Shown: positions 47,517 to 59,564, counted from the first letter of the stretch. The stretch: 64,000 nucleotides of DNA from Moniliella sp. 'wahieum' (GCA_003971905.1 RSEE01000006.1:868001-932000), one strand, 5' to 3'. Notes: generated by a model not told the origin, from the sequence alone. Program-made: numbers and translations.

Positions 47517-50500
47517 ATGGCCGACCAGACTATCACCCCACTCGATCCTGCTCCCGAAACGGCGACTGCAGTGCAGGGGGAGATGCTCTCCGGGATCCCG
47601 GCCCCGTCTGAAGCCACGGACCCCCAAGAAGTACAGTCAGGCGAAGCGGACCCATCTACTGCCGAGGAAGCTCCACCGCTTGAGCAGCTGACAAGCACGC
47701 TCGAACTCAAGGACCAAGAACAGCAGATGGCTTCCATTTCTCCCGAGGACGAGCTGCAGGATGATGAGGTGAGCAATCCGGTTGGTGCATCGATGCATCA
47801 GGAGCCTGCCTCTGTTGTTCGCAACAGGAGTATGTTTCTGTCTCGGAGGAAGTACCTGTTCCCCTGGACAAGGGAGAGGCGGTACCTCCTCCGTTTCCCG
47901 AGGCCAAGGAGGGAGGCTCCACCAATTTAACCAAAGAGGCCCCTGCCCCTGCTCCTGTTCCGGAAGAATCGGGAAGTAAGGATGCCACCCAGCTTCCCAC
48001 GGCTGCACTTGAGGAAGTTTTCTACCGCTGCTGCCATCCAGGGGCTATCCGACCCAGCGGAGTTGGCCCCTGTCGTACTCCCTGATGACAATCCTAATGT
48101 TGAGCCTACTTCCCCGTCCCAGTCGTGTGGGAGGCTGTGCCCGCACCGCCTGCTGAACCCACTGCTGAACCTGCTTCTACAACCGATACCGAGCCTGCCT
48201 CCGAGGTGGCTGCCGCGCAAGCGGCCCAGCCCATTTCTGAACTGCTGCTGAGCCGGATGCCGATGAGCCTGCTGCCGCCGTTTCGGAATGTATTGCCCAG
48301 CCCCCAAGCTGCTTGGATGGCGCTACCGGGACGTCGGCACCCCCGCCGACACCAAGATGTCCAAGTCGGTAAAGGGAGGGACACCCGGGAACCAAGGCGT
48401 GTGCAAGTCCAAATCCGGGGGCAAAGAGAAGCCCAACGCAGCAGAAAGACCCACCAAGCTTCGATCGAGTCAGATTCGTGTCTCTTTGCACCCCGTCCTT
48501 TGACCCTCCCAGCGCCCGGGTCTTTGGCACGGCATGGCAGGACTTCCTCCTCTGCCGGTATTCCGAGGAGCACTGCTCCCACTACCGTCCAAGTCCGCCC
48601 GGCTGTTCGACCAATGGAAAAACGACAACAGTCTCGGGAAACCGCAGGGCCATTCCTCTGGTTCCGATCCTATTCCTCCCCGTCTGTCGTCCCACGGCCA
48701 CACGAACACGGGTGGCGCCTGCTGGAGCAGCATTTGGCTACGGTGGCACCTCCCGTGTCTGTGCCTTCAAGAAAGGTGACAAGTTCCATCCCTCGCACCG
48801 TGTTGCCCGGTCATCTGCATCGTCGAAGGACCCTATAGTTCGTCGGGGGTTGGCGCGCAAGTCCGGTGACAAGCCCTCCGGTCTCACAGCGACCAGGGAG
48901 CCCAAGCCTCATGGCAGAAGGAGGAGAAAAAGTCTACGCTGACAGAGGGCTACGACCACCAAGGCGCCCTCGGGCCCTGCCGATACGATTGCTGCCGCAA
49001 AACCCGAGTCAGCTCGAGATGGACTTGGACGAGGCCAAGGCGACCATTGCCTCGCTTACAGCCGACAAGGAGACATACCTGGCTCAAGTTGAGCAAGAGC
49101 GGCGGCTCCGCCACGAACTCGAAACCCACCGTGCTCATCTCCAAGAGGATCGGGACAAGGCCCAAGCCACTATTGAGCGACTCGAGGCAGAGAAGGGGGC
49201 CTCGAAACGTCCAAGACCAATCTCGAGGCACAAACGGAGAAGATCGCGGCGGACAATGAGCAGTTGCAGCAAACCCTTGCCGAACGGGAGAGCAAGCTGA
49301 GGGCCCAACAGGACGAGATAGTCCGGCTGGAGACTGCATTGGAGCAAGCCACCAAGACAATTCGCAGTCTCGAAACTGAAGTTGAGGCTGGCAAGTCTTT
49401 GGCAACCGAGTGGCAGGTAAAGCAAGGTTTGCTCCTTCAGTTGCAGGACCAAGTAGGCAAAAGCGAGGCCGACGTTGCTCGCCTGAAGGAGACAGCAGCG
49501 AGCCTCGCGTCCCAACTTGAGGCGAGCCAACATTGCTTGCTCAAGCCCACAAGGAGGCAGAGGGCCATCAGCTGTGCTTTCCACTATCAACCAGGATCAT
49601 GAGAACCAATTGACCGAGCTCAAGAAGAGCCACACTTCTGTTCTGGCCAAGGTCCAGTCAGAATTGAGTGCTGCCAACGAGGCCGCAGCGCACCTCCGTC
49701 AAGGCTGGCCGCGGCGCGCAACTTGCCCGCCCAACGGAGAACCAGGTGGAATCCTTCACTCCTCAGTCTCCCGTCAAGAACTGGAGGATGGGGTCAAGAA
49801 GGAAAATGAGGCGCAACAGACCAAGACAAGAGCCAAGTCAGGAGAGATCCAACGGGAAGTAGACGACTTCTCCACTGCAGAGAAGAGTGAGATGGGTGCC
49901 AAGCTTCAAGCAATGAGGGATGAGACGGAGTTTCCCCGTCGGAATGAGGAGAGCAATGGAGAGTAGGGCTCCAGGTCCACATTTCCTCATTACCAAAGGA
50001 CAAGGCACAATGTTCGGACCTGTGAATGTTCCAGCAACTGTAACAGGGGACGAAGAGGAGGGAAGGGCACAAAACCAGCCGCCAGCGGCGGAGGGAAAGT
50101 CCCACACGCCGGTGAAGGAGGCTCAGGAGCCCATCCAGGTACGTTCTTTCGTCCCAATACTGTACTTCGGGGGTACATGGGGGAAAACTTAAACGATCGA
50201 CCGATGAGCAGCTGGCAAGTGTATCTCAGGAAGTGATGGTCTGATCCAATGCCACCCCATCGGCGAAGGAGGAGAAAGTGTTGGTGGACGATGGCCCAGC
50301 CCCCTTAGTAGGGCAAGACGCGGTGCATGCGTCGGAGGAGAAGCAACAAGAGCTGGAACGGGGCTACGACACAACCCCGTCTACGTTGCAGAGCATCCAA
50401 TCCAGGAACGGAGGAGAAGCAACAGCCCAGTCTGCCCCGTTGCGCGTCATGGAATACTCCCAAGAGAGGGAGGGCAAGGTATGAGCCTCCCTCCCTTGAC

Positions 50501-50639
50501 TGATTGTCGATATTAATCCTTTTCCATCAAAGCGCCCTCCTGTTCCACGAAGCCTCCGCTCCCGCCTCTGGTTAGGCGATACGGACATGCTTCTTAGCTT
50601 CGATCCCGACCAATACCAATCCCTTCGCTTCGGATGAAC
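47517..50639 (+). CDS. Coiled-coil protein, reading frame repeatedly shifted
   Basis: Function not recognised. The ATG at 47517 opens MADQTITPLDPAPETATAVQ. An intron at 47769-47827 (GTGAGC..AACAG) joins DDE in frame to EYVSVSEEVPVPLDKGEAVP. An Ala/Pro/Glu-rich disordered half follows. A basic segment (RKSGDKPSGLTATREPKPHG) precedes a long coiled coil from about 48995 to 49930: LDEAKATIASLTADKETYLA, IAADNEQLQQTLAERESKLR, IVRLETALEQATKTIRSLET, DQVGKSEADVARLKETAASL. Near the 3' end two introns are likely, and the last exon after CATCAAAG (50532) reads RPPVPRSLRSRLWLGDTDML, then LSFDPDQYQSLRFG and stop. Six or more frame changes make the exact protein uncertain. Confidence 0.55.
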
Positions 50640-50958
50640 TGAGGAACAACCTGTGTTTAGCTTAGTTGCCTCGCTGGTTCCAACACGCGTGCCTAGTAGC
50701 CTACAAATTCTTACAAGGCCTTTTCCCCATCGCCCTACGCCCGCAAGAGGCAACCCACCCTTGCGACGGTAAACCAAGAAACACGCTCGCTTCGTAGGTC
50801 AACTTATTTCGTTCGGTTGTGGACACGCTCAGTATGGAGTTGCCGGGGAGCATATACAAGTTCGCAAGAATAGATTCGAGGGTAGAGGATATATGTTATG
50901 AGTACTGATGCGCGGCGCATTGTGGGATGTTAGACAAGGCAAATGGAGTCCGTGCTGC

Positions 50959-52570
50959 TTAAGCCAGAGCAGTGGCATTGTTAAGGCGAGCGCGTTCGGG
51001 CTGCCCTGGACATCCGTGAGGGCGTCCTTGGTAGCAAACTTGATCAGCGCCTTCTTCAGGTCCGAAGGGTGGAGCACCGAGACGACCGCCTTCTTGGGCT
51101 TGGGCGAGAGGGACTCCACAAGCCACTCGAGCGCGGCCACCGGCATGTGCGCCGACGGCAGCACACCCCCAGCCTCAAGCAGGGCCGAAGCACGGTGCGC
51201 TCAGCCTGCTGCTCGGCCAGGTCATCGAGCGTCGTCACTGCCAGCGGGTTCTCCAGGGCAACAAAGTCCTCCGTGCCGTAGATGCTGAGGAGGTATGCCA
51301 GCAGGCCCACAGTGTGGGGGGTGGCCATCGAGGTGCCCGACAGAATGGCAGTGGCATCCTTCCAGGTGTTCCAAGTGGACTTGATGTTGAGGCCAGGAGC
51401 AAAGATGTCGACGCATGAGCCCTTGTTGGAGAAGTAGGCACGCTTGTCCGACACGTCCGAAGCACCCACCGTCACGGGAAGCGAGGCTCCAGCAGGCGAG
51501 GTCCAGCACGCATCCGAGTTCTCATGCCCCGCCGCCACAGCAAAGTGGAGACCCGAAGAAACAGCACCATTGACGGCCGCGTCAAGAGTAGGCGACTTGC
51601 CACCACCGAGAGACATGTTGGCCACAAAGCCCTTGTGCTTCTTGCGCGTCGCCGGGTCCTTCGAGGCAAGCTTGGCACTGATCTCTGTGCATCCTTCACT
51701 GCCCACAAAACACCGGCCGCGACATCAGACATGGTACCACTGCCGGAAGAACGGAGGACTTTGACAGCAACCAGATCGGCATTCTTCGCCACACCGTACG
51801 TCTTACCGCCAATGGTGCCGGACAGTGGGTGCCATGGCCATTGCCATCTTCATCCTCGTCCCCATAGGGGATGGTCTTGCCCCACCGGGCGCGGCCCTCA
51901 AAGTCAGAGTGGTGGATGTAAACACCAGTGCTACGCCAGGTCAGCAATCGGACCAATGAGATTCAAGTAATCGTCACGTACTCAATGATGTAGGCAGTCA
52001 CGCGCGGCACCCGAGCCTCATCGTAAATGTAGTTGTTGAAGGTGCCATAGCCCAGCTGGTCGCGGTGGGAAATGCGGGCCAAGCCCCAAGGCGCATCCTT
52101 CTCGGTCAGATGCTTGTGGTCTTGGACAACGATCTGCTCGGGCATGACCTGCGTCTTGACAATCGAGTCGCGCTCCACGTACTCGACCTCTTCCTGCGCC
52201 CGAATAAAAGCGAGGACATCATCGGTGAACTGCCCCGAGTAGCCTTGCAGGTGACCTTCCAAGTCGTAATGTGGCGAATGCCATGCTCGGCTGCCGAGGC
52301 AGCGTTGAAGCCATAGTATGCGTTGGCTTCCGCTTGTGCCGAAGCATCATATCCTGGTGGGCAAGGAAAGAGTTGGCAGAGACACCCTTGAGCTTGACAA
52401 TGTACTTGCCCTCCACCTCGCCAAGGTGGCCTTCGGCACTCCTGAGCGCGGCGGGAAAACCGATGCATCTTGCACGGTGGCGCCGGGCACAAAGCGGGGC
52501 TTGGTGGGGCGGGCGTTGACGAGGCTGGCGCCAGCCAGGGCAAGGCCGAGAGCAGTGGAGAGAAGCGCAT
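50959..52570 (-). CDS. Subtilisin-like serine protease, Prb1/cerevisin type
   Basis: A secretory or vacuolar S8 protease. The start at 52570 gives a signal peptide ([14 protein letters not shown]). The inhibitor-I9 propeptide has [20 protein letters not shown] and [20 protein letters not shown]. An intron near 51915-51987 splits the catalytic aspartate codon in [20 protein letters not shown]. The catalytic histidine lies in [11 protein letters not shown] and the serine in [18 protein letters not shown]. The usual oxyanion asparagine of AAGN is histidine here ([11 protein letters not shown]). [16 protein letters not shown] matches the family. About six single-base changes displace the frame, including one just after GTHC and one in a T run before the predicted C-terminal NNATALA at 50959. 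Confidence 0.85.
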
Positions 52571-54503
52571 GGGGAAAGGGGGCGGGAGGAGAGGCGGGGT
52601 GGGGGTGGCCTGGACGGGGAGGCCGATGGGGGAGGGGACGAACTGCAGGGGAGGGGGGGTATTTAAGGCAAGCGAGGGCTGGCTTATCAGCCTGATAATC
52701 GCAGCCTCGATAAGATCTGTGCTGCAGTATGTCGGGGGGCTGCATGCGGCGGCCCTGGCAGCCGAGGCCGCCCCGGGCCGCCCCAACAGCGGAACAGGCC
52801 ACGCAATCCTGCCTGGATAACGCGCGCAGCCGCAGGCCGGCAGCGCAGCGCTCAGCCAGTCACGTCAGCGTCAGGTCCCCATCGGCTCCCGTCCGCCCGC
52901 CACGGCCCGGTGACTGGCGCCGTGCACCGCTTCCGGGCGGGACCCGCCCGATGCCCAAGCACAGCAACAGTGTCGCGGCAGAATGACGTTGTCGTGCTAG
53001 GCATCCGGCACGGGGGCAGCGTTGGGATGACTCGTCCGATCCAGATCGCTGCTTGGCCACCGACGCCCTCTTTCGGTCATCGAGTCATCAGATGCATGAT
53101 CCATCGGCGTCGGCAGTGGCGGTGGGGCAATGCAAATGTTGCCCCAGCAGCCCCAGCAGCACCAGGCCACTCAGGTCCCCGGCATTCAGTCATCTCCACG
53201 CGTCACGCGTCACAGCCACCCTTCAAGCTTCACCCTTCACACGTCACGCTTCACAGCTGCAGGTGGGATGCGTGAGCAGATAAGATCTGAGAAGCGCCAT
53301 CGCGCTAGCTTATTACGAAGGGTCTAACATGTCCACTGATTAGATAACCCACCCCTCTTACCGGGGGGTCTCCGTTCACTCCAGTTCTCTCTCCACCATC
53401 TCCCCTGTCGGGCCCCTCCCCTCCTCCTCCTCTCTCCGCCCCCTCCTCTCGTGCCAGGCCGGCAGCGCAGCAACCCACAGCCATCATCAACGACACTCGA
53501 TACACACAACCCCACACACCAAAAACTTTTGTTTACAAAACACCTTCAAGGTCCTCTGTAGATTACAGCCACGCTACTGGGAATGTAGCACGTCCAGCTG
53601 GGCTGGACTCTGCGCGGCGGCCCAGACAAGCTGATTTCAGCTCAATCACTTCCCAAAAGTCCACTCCCCCCTGCGTTCCTCGATGAAGAAGAAGAACTTG
53701 CTCTTCTACAGCAAACTGGGCGAAGAACCGACCTAGAGCTTGATATGCCATGCTCGAGCATACACAATGATACCCCCCCCTTTGCGCAATGTCTGTGTTG
53801 CTAGTACTATTAGGTGAGCGCTGATCCCGATTTGGCGTAACACTCGTGTTTGTACTACACTGCAGCAACTTCCGCCTGTAGCTGTCATCTCCCTCACTGG
53901 GTGTGATAAGCGCAGTCTAGTATACCCAGCGAACTCCTTTGATCAGTTACGCTATGAGGACACCTGTGGGTATGGTTGGGGCACAGGGCGCTGATAGACG
54001 GAGCGCCAAGCCAAAACGCATACCACCACCATAAACTGATTTCGCACAACATACCCAACAACATCTTCCATTGAGTCTATGGGAAAGCAGGCTGGCTAGG
54101 GATAAGCATCCACCGCTGCTCAGGTATCATGTCACCATTGCCGTTCCACAATCGGAGGAGGCGGGGTTTTTTAGGCGAGAAAAGGACTACTACACAAGAC
54201 AAACTTGTTTCCATGCATATACACCGAGGATCACGGCCCCCGATCAATATTCAATATAGAGGCAAATATCGAATCTGCATTTTCCTTCTTTTTCCCACTG
54301 TGAAGGTTCATCAGATCCATAAATGTCAACAGACGCAAGGCATGTATTTGCCCCATGAGTGTGCCAATGCACGTGCGGGTTTGTACGATCATCCAGGAAA
54401 TACAGTTCCGTTCCATATGCGCTTGCTTGCTCAAGTCAAGGAGGAAGGGGAGTAAGCTGGCTTCCTACTGAGAAGACAACTTCTGCTAGATCCGGCCAAG
54501 AGG
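52571..54503. other. Intergenic, protease promoter and kinase 3' flank
   Basis: No gene is supported. Near 53185-53265 there are TCACGCGTCAC and CTTCAAGCTTCAC heptad-like repeats. A pyrimidine-rich tract lies at 53378-53460. Confidence 0.45.
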
Positions 54504-56227
54504 TCAACGTTTTCGGTTCTTGAGCAGGGTCGCGTTGCCCATATTCAACTCAAAGTCGTCTTTGGGGGGCGGTAGGCCGCGGGCTTGTGGCACACCATGA
54601 GGTATTGGCCCATGAGGCTGAGCCCCATTGGTTTGGATGGGTGGGTACTTGCTTGCTCGTCCCGTGATGGGTTGGGTTACAACGCCTGACTGTCGTTCCT
54701 CCCCTCCTCGATCGGCTGGCTTTGGAGGGAGTGGGTAAACGCTTCTTCGTCGACGCGGTGCACGGCATACGAAACGTCAAAGGCGGCCTTAAGCTGTTGA
54801 AGGCCCGGGTGGTCAAGCCCAAGCCGGCACGAGCGGCGCGCGAAACAGTAGGGTCGGTGGAACACAAGATAGAGAAGCGGAGAGGAGAGGGGCATGCCTT
54901 GTGCCATCTCCATCCTCTTGGGGTAAGGAAAGGGACTGGCTGAGGTGCACGACACCACGGATGTTGCAAAAATTCGTCGATGGTGTAGCGTCTCCGCGGA
55001 TCAACGGTAAGCAGGTGACTGATCAGATTCTTGGCCGACACCGACACATCATCCCACCAAGGCGAGAGGAAGGTATACTGCCCTCTGGCCACCTTCTCTG
55101 TCAGGACAGCGATACTCTCGTCGTAAAAGGGAGGGAAACCACACAGGAGGGTATAGAGTACGCATCCCAAGGCCCACAGATCCACCGACTTGCTGTAGGA
55201 GGACTTGCGTACAATCTCGGGTGCCGTGTACCCAATTGTGCCACAGGGGGAGGTGGCATAGCCTTCGTGCACTACTTTGCTCATCCAAAATCCGCAATCT
55301 TCACCCGCCCAATCCCGCCTCCACCAACACCAGGAATGAATTCACCTTCATCCACTTTGCCTTGATCGTACGGCCGGGCTTTGCTGATCTTGGACGGATC
55401 ACAGAGATGGGTTCAAACAGAATGTTCTCGGGTTTGATATCGCGGTGCACGATGCCGGCCTCATTGTGAAGGTAACGGATGGCCTCAGCGACCTGGAGGA
55501 TAATATGCCTGGCAACGTCTTCGGAAAAGTACGTATATTTGGCAATCTGGTGGAACAGTTCCCCTCCTTGCACCAGCTCCATAACGAGAAAATAGTATTG
55601 GGGCGATTCGCCAAACTCAAGAAGCCGAACAATGTTGCCATGCGAAAGTCGTCTCATGATCTGGACCTCCTTCAGAATGCTGGCCCGCTCCGTAGCTCGA
55701 TGTCGCCTGCGGAACTGGGGCTGGAGATGAGACGAGGAAAACTCCTCGGATTTGCGCACCACCTTGATTGCACATTCGCCCCCGGACAAACGGTGGCGGG
55801 CACGAAAGACGCTGCTAAAGGCCCCTTCGCCCATCTTCTCGAGCAAGACAAACCTCTCGGTCAAGCCCGGGTACGTGGGCAGTGGTTGGTTCGGTACGGC
55901 ATTTTCTCTCCGGACCAGGTCCTGCGCGGCCGTGCGGTGCACCCTCTGCGTGTCGTTCTCTTCCTTGAGAGACGCTGTCGTCGGTGGCGGTGAATCTGGG
56001 ACGGAGGTCGCAGGGGTCTGAAGCGTACTTGGTCTGCTCTCGGCGCTGCGTTCCGATTGGGTCGGGCCTACCTCCTGGGCCAAAGGATGATCGCGTTCGA
56101 CTTGGTACTGGTTCCAGTTAGTGGGAATGTTGGCGGCAGCCCCGCCATGGCGGATGAGGTGCTGGAAGCCATCGAGGATGGGCGTGGCCGACTCTTCCGC
56201 CGGCGTGGCGACGCTGACGAAGTTCAT
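54504..56227 (-). CDS. Ser/Thr kinase, Rck2/Srk1 (MAPKAP-like) type
   Basis: This kinase family acts downstream of stress MAP kinases. The ATG at 56227 opens MNFVSVATPAEESATPILDG, with AANIPTNWNQYQVERDHPLA typical of the group. The kinase domain has glycine loop LEKMGEGAFSSVFRARH, AIKVVRKSEEF, HRDIKPENILFEP, a family-specific insert EFIPGVGGGGIGRVKIADFG, and GTIGYTAPEIVRKSSYSKSV with WALGCVLYTLLCGFPPFYDE. The C-terminus LKAAFDVSYAVHRVDEE and the last residues DDFELNMGNATLLKNRKR match Rck2/Srk1 tails. At least three single-base frame changes occur: before YDQGKVDEGEF, immediately after ADFG, and near HPWCRAPPASPFP. Confidence 0.86.
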
Positions 56228-56918
56228 CGGCAACGAAAGTGGATGGGGTCGAGTGACGCGATGACGGGGAGAGAAGCTGGGGTCTCCGGGCGGAAGCTGG
56301 GGAAGCAGCCCGCGCAGCAAAGGCACGAAGGCAGGCACGGGCAGTGGCGACCATGATCGTGATCCATGATCGCGGCGAGCATGGCGTCGACTAGGACCAT
56401 GGGGCTGCCCAGCGCTGGCCCCGTGGGAGCTTGCGAGGGGTTTGCCCTGGTCTGCCTGGCTGGCCTCCGACACAAGTGTGGCTGACGGGGCCTCTCGGGC
56501 CTTTCTTCAGCTGAAGTTCAAGCTCCATCAACCGGCCATTAACCATTCCTGCCTCCGGCCTCTAGTAGGCTGGTACGTACGTCACTGCAATCCCAGCCGA
56601 ACGGCCAGGACGCAGGAGGGACTAGGGAGCGATGGAGGACGTAGGACCCCAGAGGACCCCTGACCGATGATCGATGATCACTGATCTATCGATACGCCGC
56701 ACCAGGGCCACCCCACACCCGACGATCGGAAAGCCTCTTGCTGAGCCAGAGTTAGCATCTGAGTCTCAGATGCCTGCCAGTTCCGGGCCTGAGCGTTTCA
56801 AATCCAGACACTGCCACATACATTGCACCGACCCCCACCCCCCGGCAGTCCCTCCATCGAAACATTGAATGTTGACTGTCTGCCTAGGTGATATTTTCGA
56901 AATTTACCATCCCCATAA
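56228..56918. other. Intergenic, kinase promoter to tRNA-Lys
   Basis: Contains GATGATC/ATCGATG repeats near 56664-56690. No gene is supported. Confidence 0.45.
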
Positions 56919-57003
56919 GCCTCGCTATTTCAATCGGTAGAATTTGAGACTCTTATACGAGAGGTTCATCTCACGGTTGTGGGTTCGAGTCCCACGTGGG
57001 GCG
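56919..57003 (+). tRNA. tRNA-Lys(CTT) with ~12-nt intron
   Basis: The acceptor stem GCCTCGC pairs with GTGGGGC, discriminator G. Anticodon stem TGAGA/TCTCA has CTT at 56952-56954. An intron of about 12 nt (56956-56967) follows position 37, and the T arm is GTGGGTTCGAGTCCCAC. The D-stem is atypical (TTTC against GAAT), so the gene may be weakened. Confidence 0.87.
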
Positions 57004-57244
57004 TCCTTTTTACCTGTCCAGCCTTGCTTTTTGATGGAGAGCAAGTTCCCGGCAGCTCGTTGAACTCAACACTCAACTTTCAGGATGCTGAATCCGTACA
57101 CATGATGGACGATACTTTAGTCAACTGAACGAGCACAAGCAGCCTAATACGCTGGATTATATGAGAGCAAGCCTATACTGATAGGCGCAACGTTACTTTC
57201 TCCCAGCAGCCTCAATCTCTATGTGCAAATGGGATATCATTGAT

Positions 57245-57350
57245 TCGCGAAGGTGGACCGGTGGAACGGTGGCTACGGTGGAGACGATGGCGACGGTGGA
57301 ACGGTAGCTAAAGGTGGCGACGGGGGAACGGTGGTACGGTGGCAACGCAG
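57245..57350. repeat. Degenerate GGTGGAACGGTGGC minisatellite
   Basis: About 100 bases built from imperfect repeats of ACGGTGG(A/C) and GGTGGAACGG. Copies differ at several positions, so it is not a recent expansion. Confidence 0.7.
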
Positions 57351-57355
57351 CACCA

Positions 57356-57376
57356 AGCTGGGGCGAAGCCCCAGCT
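57356..57376. repeat. Perfect 9-bp hairpin with GAA loop
   Basis: AGCTGGGGC and GCCCCAGCT form an uninterrupted inverted repeat around a GAA triloop. It lies directly after the minisatellite. Confidence 0.9.
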
Positions 57377-57419
57377 GACCGCGCCTAGGCCCGGTGGTCT
57401 CCTCGTGGAGCAAAAAAGG

Positions 57420-57541
57420 GCATCTATACTGCATCCACATATCATTGACCCAGCTTATGACTGAGACAAAGAAACGCTGCGGCGTCTATACTGTGTGCAT
57501 TCCATTGACAGAGCTTAAGGCTGGGACAGGGGGAACGCTAC
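57420..57541. repeat. Diverged ~62-bp tandem duplication
   Basis: Two copies start with GCATCTATACTG and GCGTCTATACTG, share CATTGAC and AGCTTA blocks and end GAAACGCTGCG and GGAACGCTACG. A third copy may begin at about 57540. The copies differ at roughly a quarter of positions by eye. Confidence 0.8.
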
Positions 57542-59564
57542 GTCTAAACCGAACCGTTCATCTTTACTCTGTGGTTTCGTCTTTTATCTTTTCACCAGTT
57601 GTTTCGCTCGCTCCGCAGTCATCGATCATCGATCATCTCTCTCAAATATAGCCCAGCCGACAGCAAAACGGCAAAGGGCCGGAGCGATTCAACTACGAGA
57701 GTATGACATTCAATGCAGTGATAATCGATAAGGCCTAATGGGGAGGGGGCCCAACACGCCTTGGAACAACCCCCCCCCCCCCTCCGTCAGTAATCGATTA
57801 CATGGATTTACTGGAGAGAGAAATGCGAGAAGCGGAAAGTCCTTGTGCTGATAGGAAAAAGAATTCATATAGGTCTTCGTACCAAACGTCCCTTCTGATG
57901 TAAGTGATCCACTCCGCCTTGGCCACGCGGCAGTCGGAGAGAGAGGTAATCGATCGATGTAATCGATCTTCAGTGAGGCCGAGGGATAATAAAAGAGAGC
58001 GAGATTGAATTGGTGTGTATATATGACGCGTCTCCGCGAGCGTCTTCCGTGATGCTGAACGTAAACAAAGAGAAATATCAATGAGATAATAGAAACGTGT
58101 CGCCACAGAGATGTCATGCTGAGGCGCTGAGGGCGTATATGCATCTGAGTGTTCAGGCTGAGGTCTCAACGCTGAGGACAGTTGGAATCTCTCGTTTTGA
58201 ATTAATAAAACGCTACAGATAGCGGCTTTCAAACTGAACGAGTCTTCTCTGTACTATGGGAAGAGCGAGCTTCAACGAAGTTAGTTGACGAGCGATGGCC
58301 AAACTGATTATGCCAGTGGCAACCGCGAGTAGCCAGTATTATATTGCGACAAGAAGTGTCGAAAATGGAAAAAGTACGAGCGAGCTGATAGGCAACACAC
58401 ATCGATAAGATGGCTGTCGACGGTCGATGCGTTCTTCGAGTGTCTTCGTGGCGATTGAAAAAAAAACTGCAGAAGATCGAGGAAGAAGAGTGTGGCTCTG
58501 GGGACAATCGAAGCTCAAAGGGTGGGAGGTATATGCATTTGTATCCTCATCGAGTCGTGCAGATTCTGGGCGGCTACAACGCGCTATGCGTACACAACAC
58601 GCTCTTTGCCATGATGGTGGTGGAGAGAGATCGCGCAAGCTGAGCTCTGCTGAGCTCCGGCTGAACGCTCAGACGCCGAGGTGCTGAGGGAGCTGAGGCG
58701 CTGAGGATGCCATTCACGAAGTTGGTTATTGTCACTGGTCACTATAATCAATCCTCAATGTGTGATCCGCTGTTCCGATCGCACACATATCAGGGCTGCA
58801 AACGGGGGGGTTGTGTAACATGAGAGGTTATGACATGGGACATACTCTCAAGTGTGTGTGTGGGGGACTGTAGGATGGTTTTGGTTTAAGTGGCACGATG
58901 CGGCGCGCCACATGCACGCTATTTTATTGGCCCCTCAAAGGGTTTTTGGCGCATGGCAGCAGGGTGTGGCGCGAGGAAAGCTGGGGAACGACACTGCTCC
59001 CCAGCTGTGGGGCGCGGGAGAGACAGATATCCAGGGCCTGTTGCGCAAGCAGAGAGGGTGTTAGTAGGGCTTTGAATACACCCGTCTCGCCAGAGCCAAA
59101 AAGCAGTAGGCCGAAACGGCCGCCGAGCGGGGAGTGGTTGATATTGAACAGCCAGTACTGACATGGTATGGAAACCGCGGTAACTATGGAGTAAACTATA
59201 CGCATGCATGAGGTCTGTGTGAGACTATGTGCGCATATGACGCGCCCAGCTGGGGAGCAGTCTGGAGCACGCCTGGGCAGCGGCTGCGTGTCAGATGTGA
59301 GCATCTGAGTTCTGACGCCAAAAAGGCGGGCTGGGGCGGCATGGCGCAAGCATCGCAAAGTGGAAGGCCTCACGCCTCACGCCTCACCCTCGCGCCTCGC
59401 TCGCTCAGCGCTCACTCCTCTCAGGGCCCTTTCTCTCTAAACCCCCAGCAGCACCCGTCCATGGATAGTTGATACATTGATACCCCCCCAAGCACTGCGT
59501 CCCACAACCCTTTCCTATCTCACACACACCGGCCCCGTCTTGTATCATACGTTCGGTTGGAACG
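57542..59564. other. Intergenic, no supportable gene
   Basis: Contains ATCGATC repeats (57618-57636), a 13-base C run (57770-57782), GATCGATGTAATCGATC near 57948-57968 and CTGAG-type repeats (58640-58705). ORFs look random. Confidence 0.5.
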
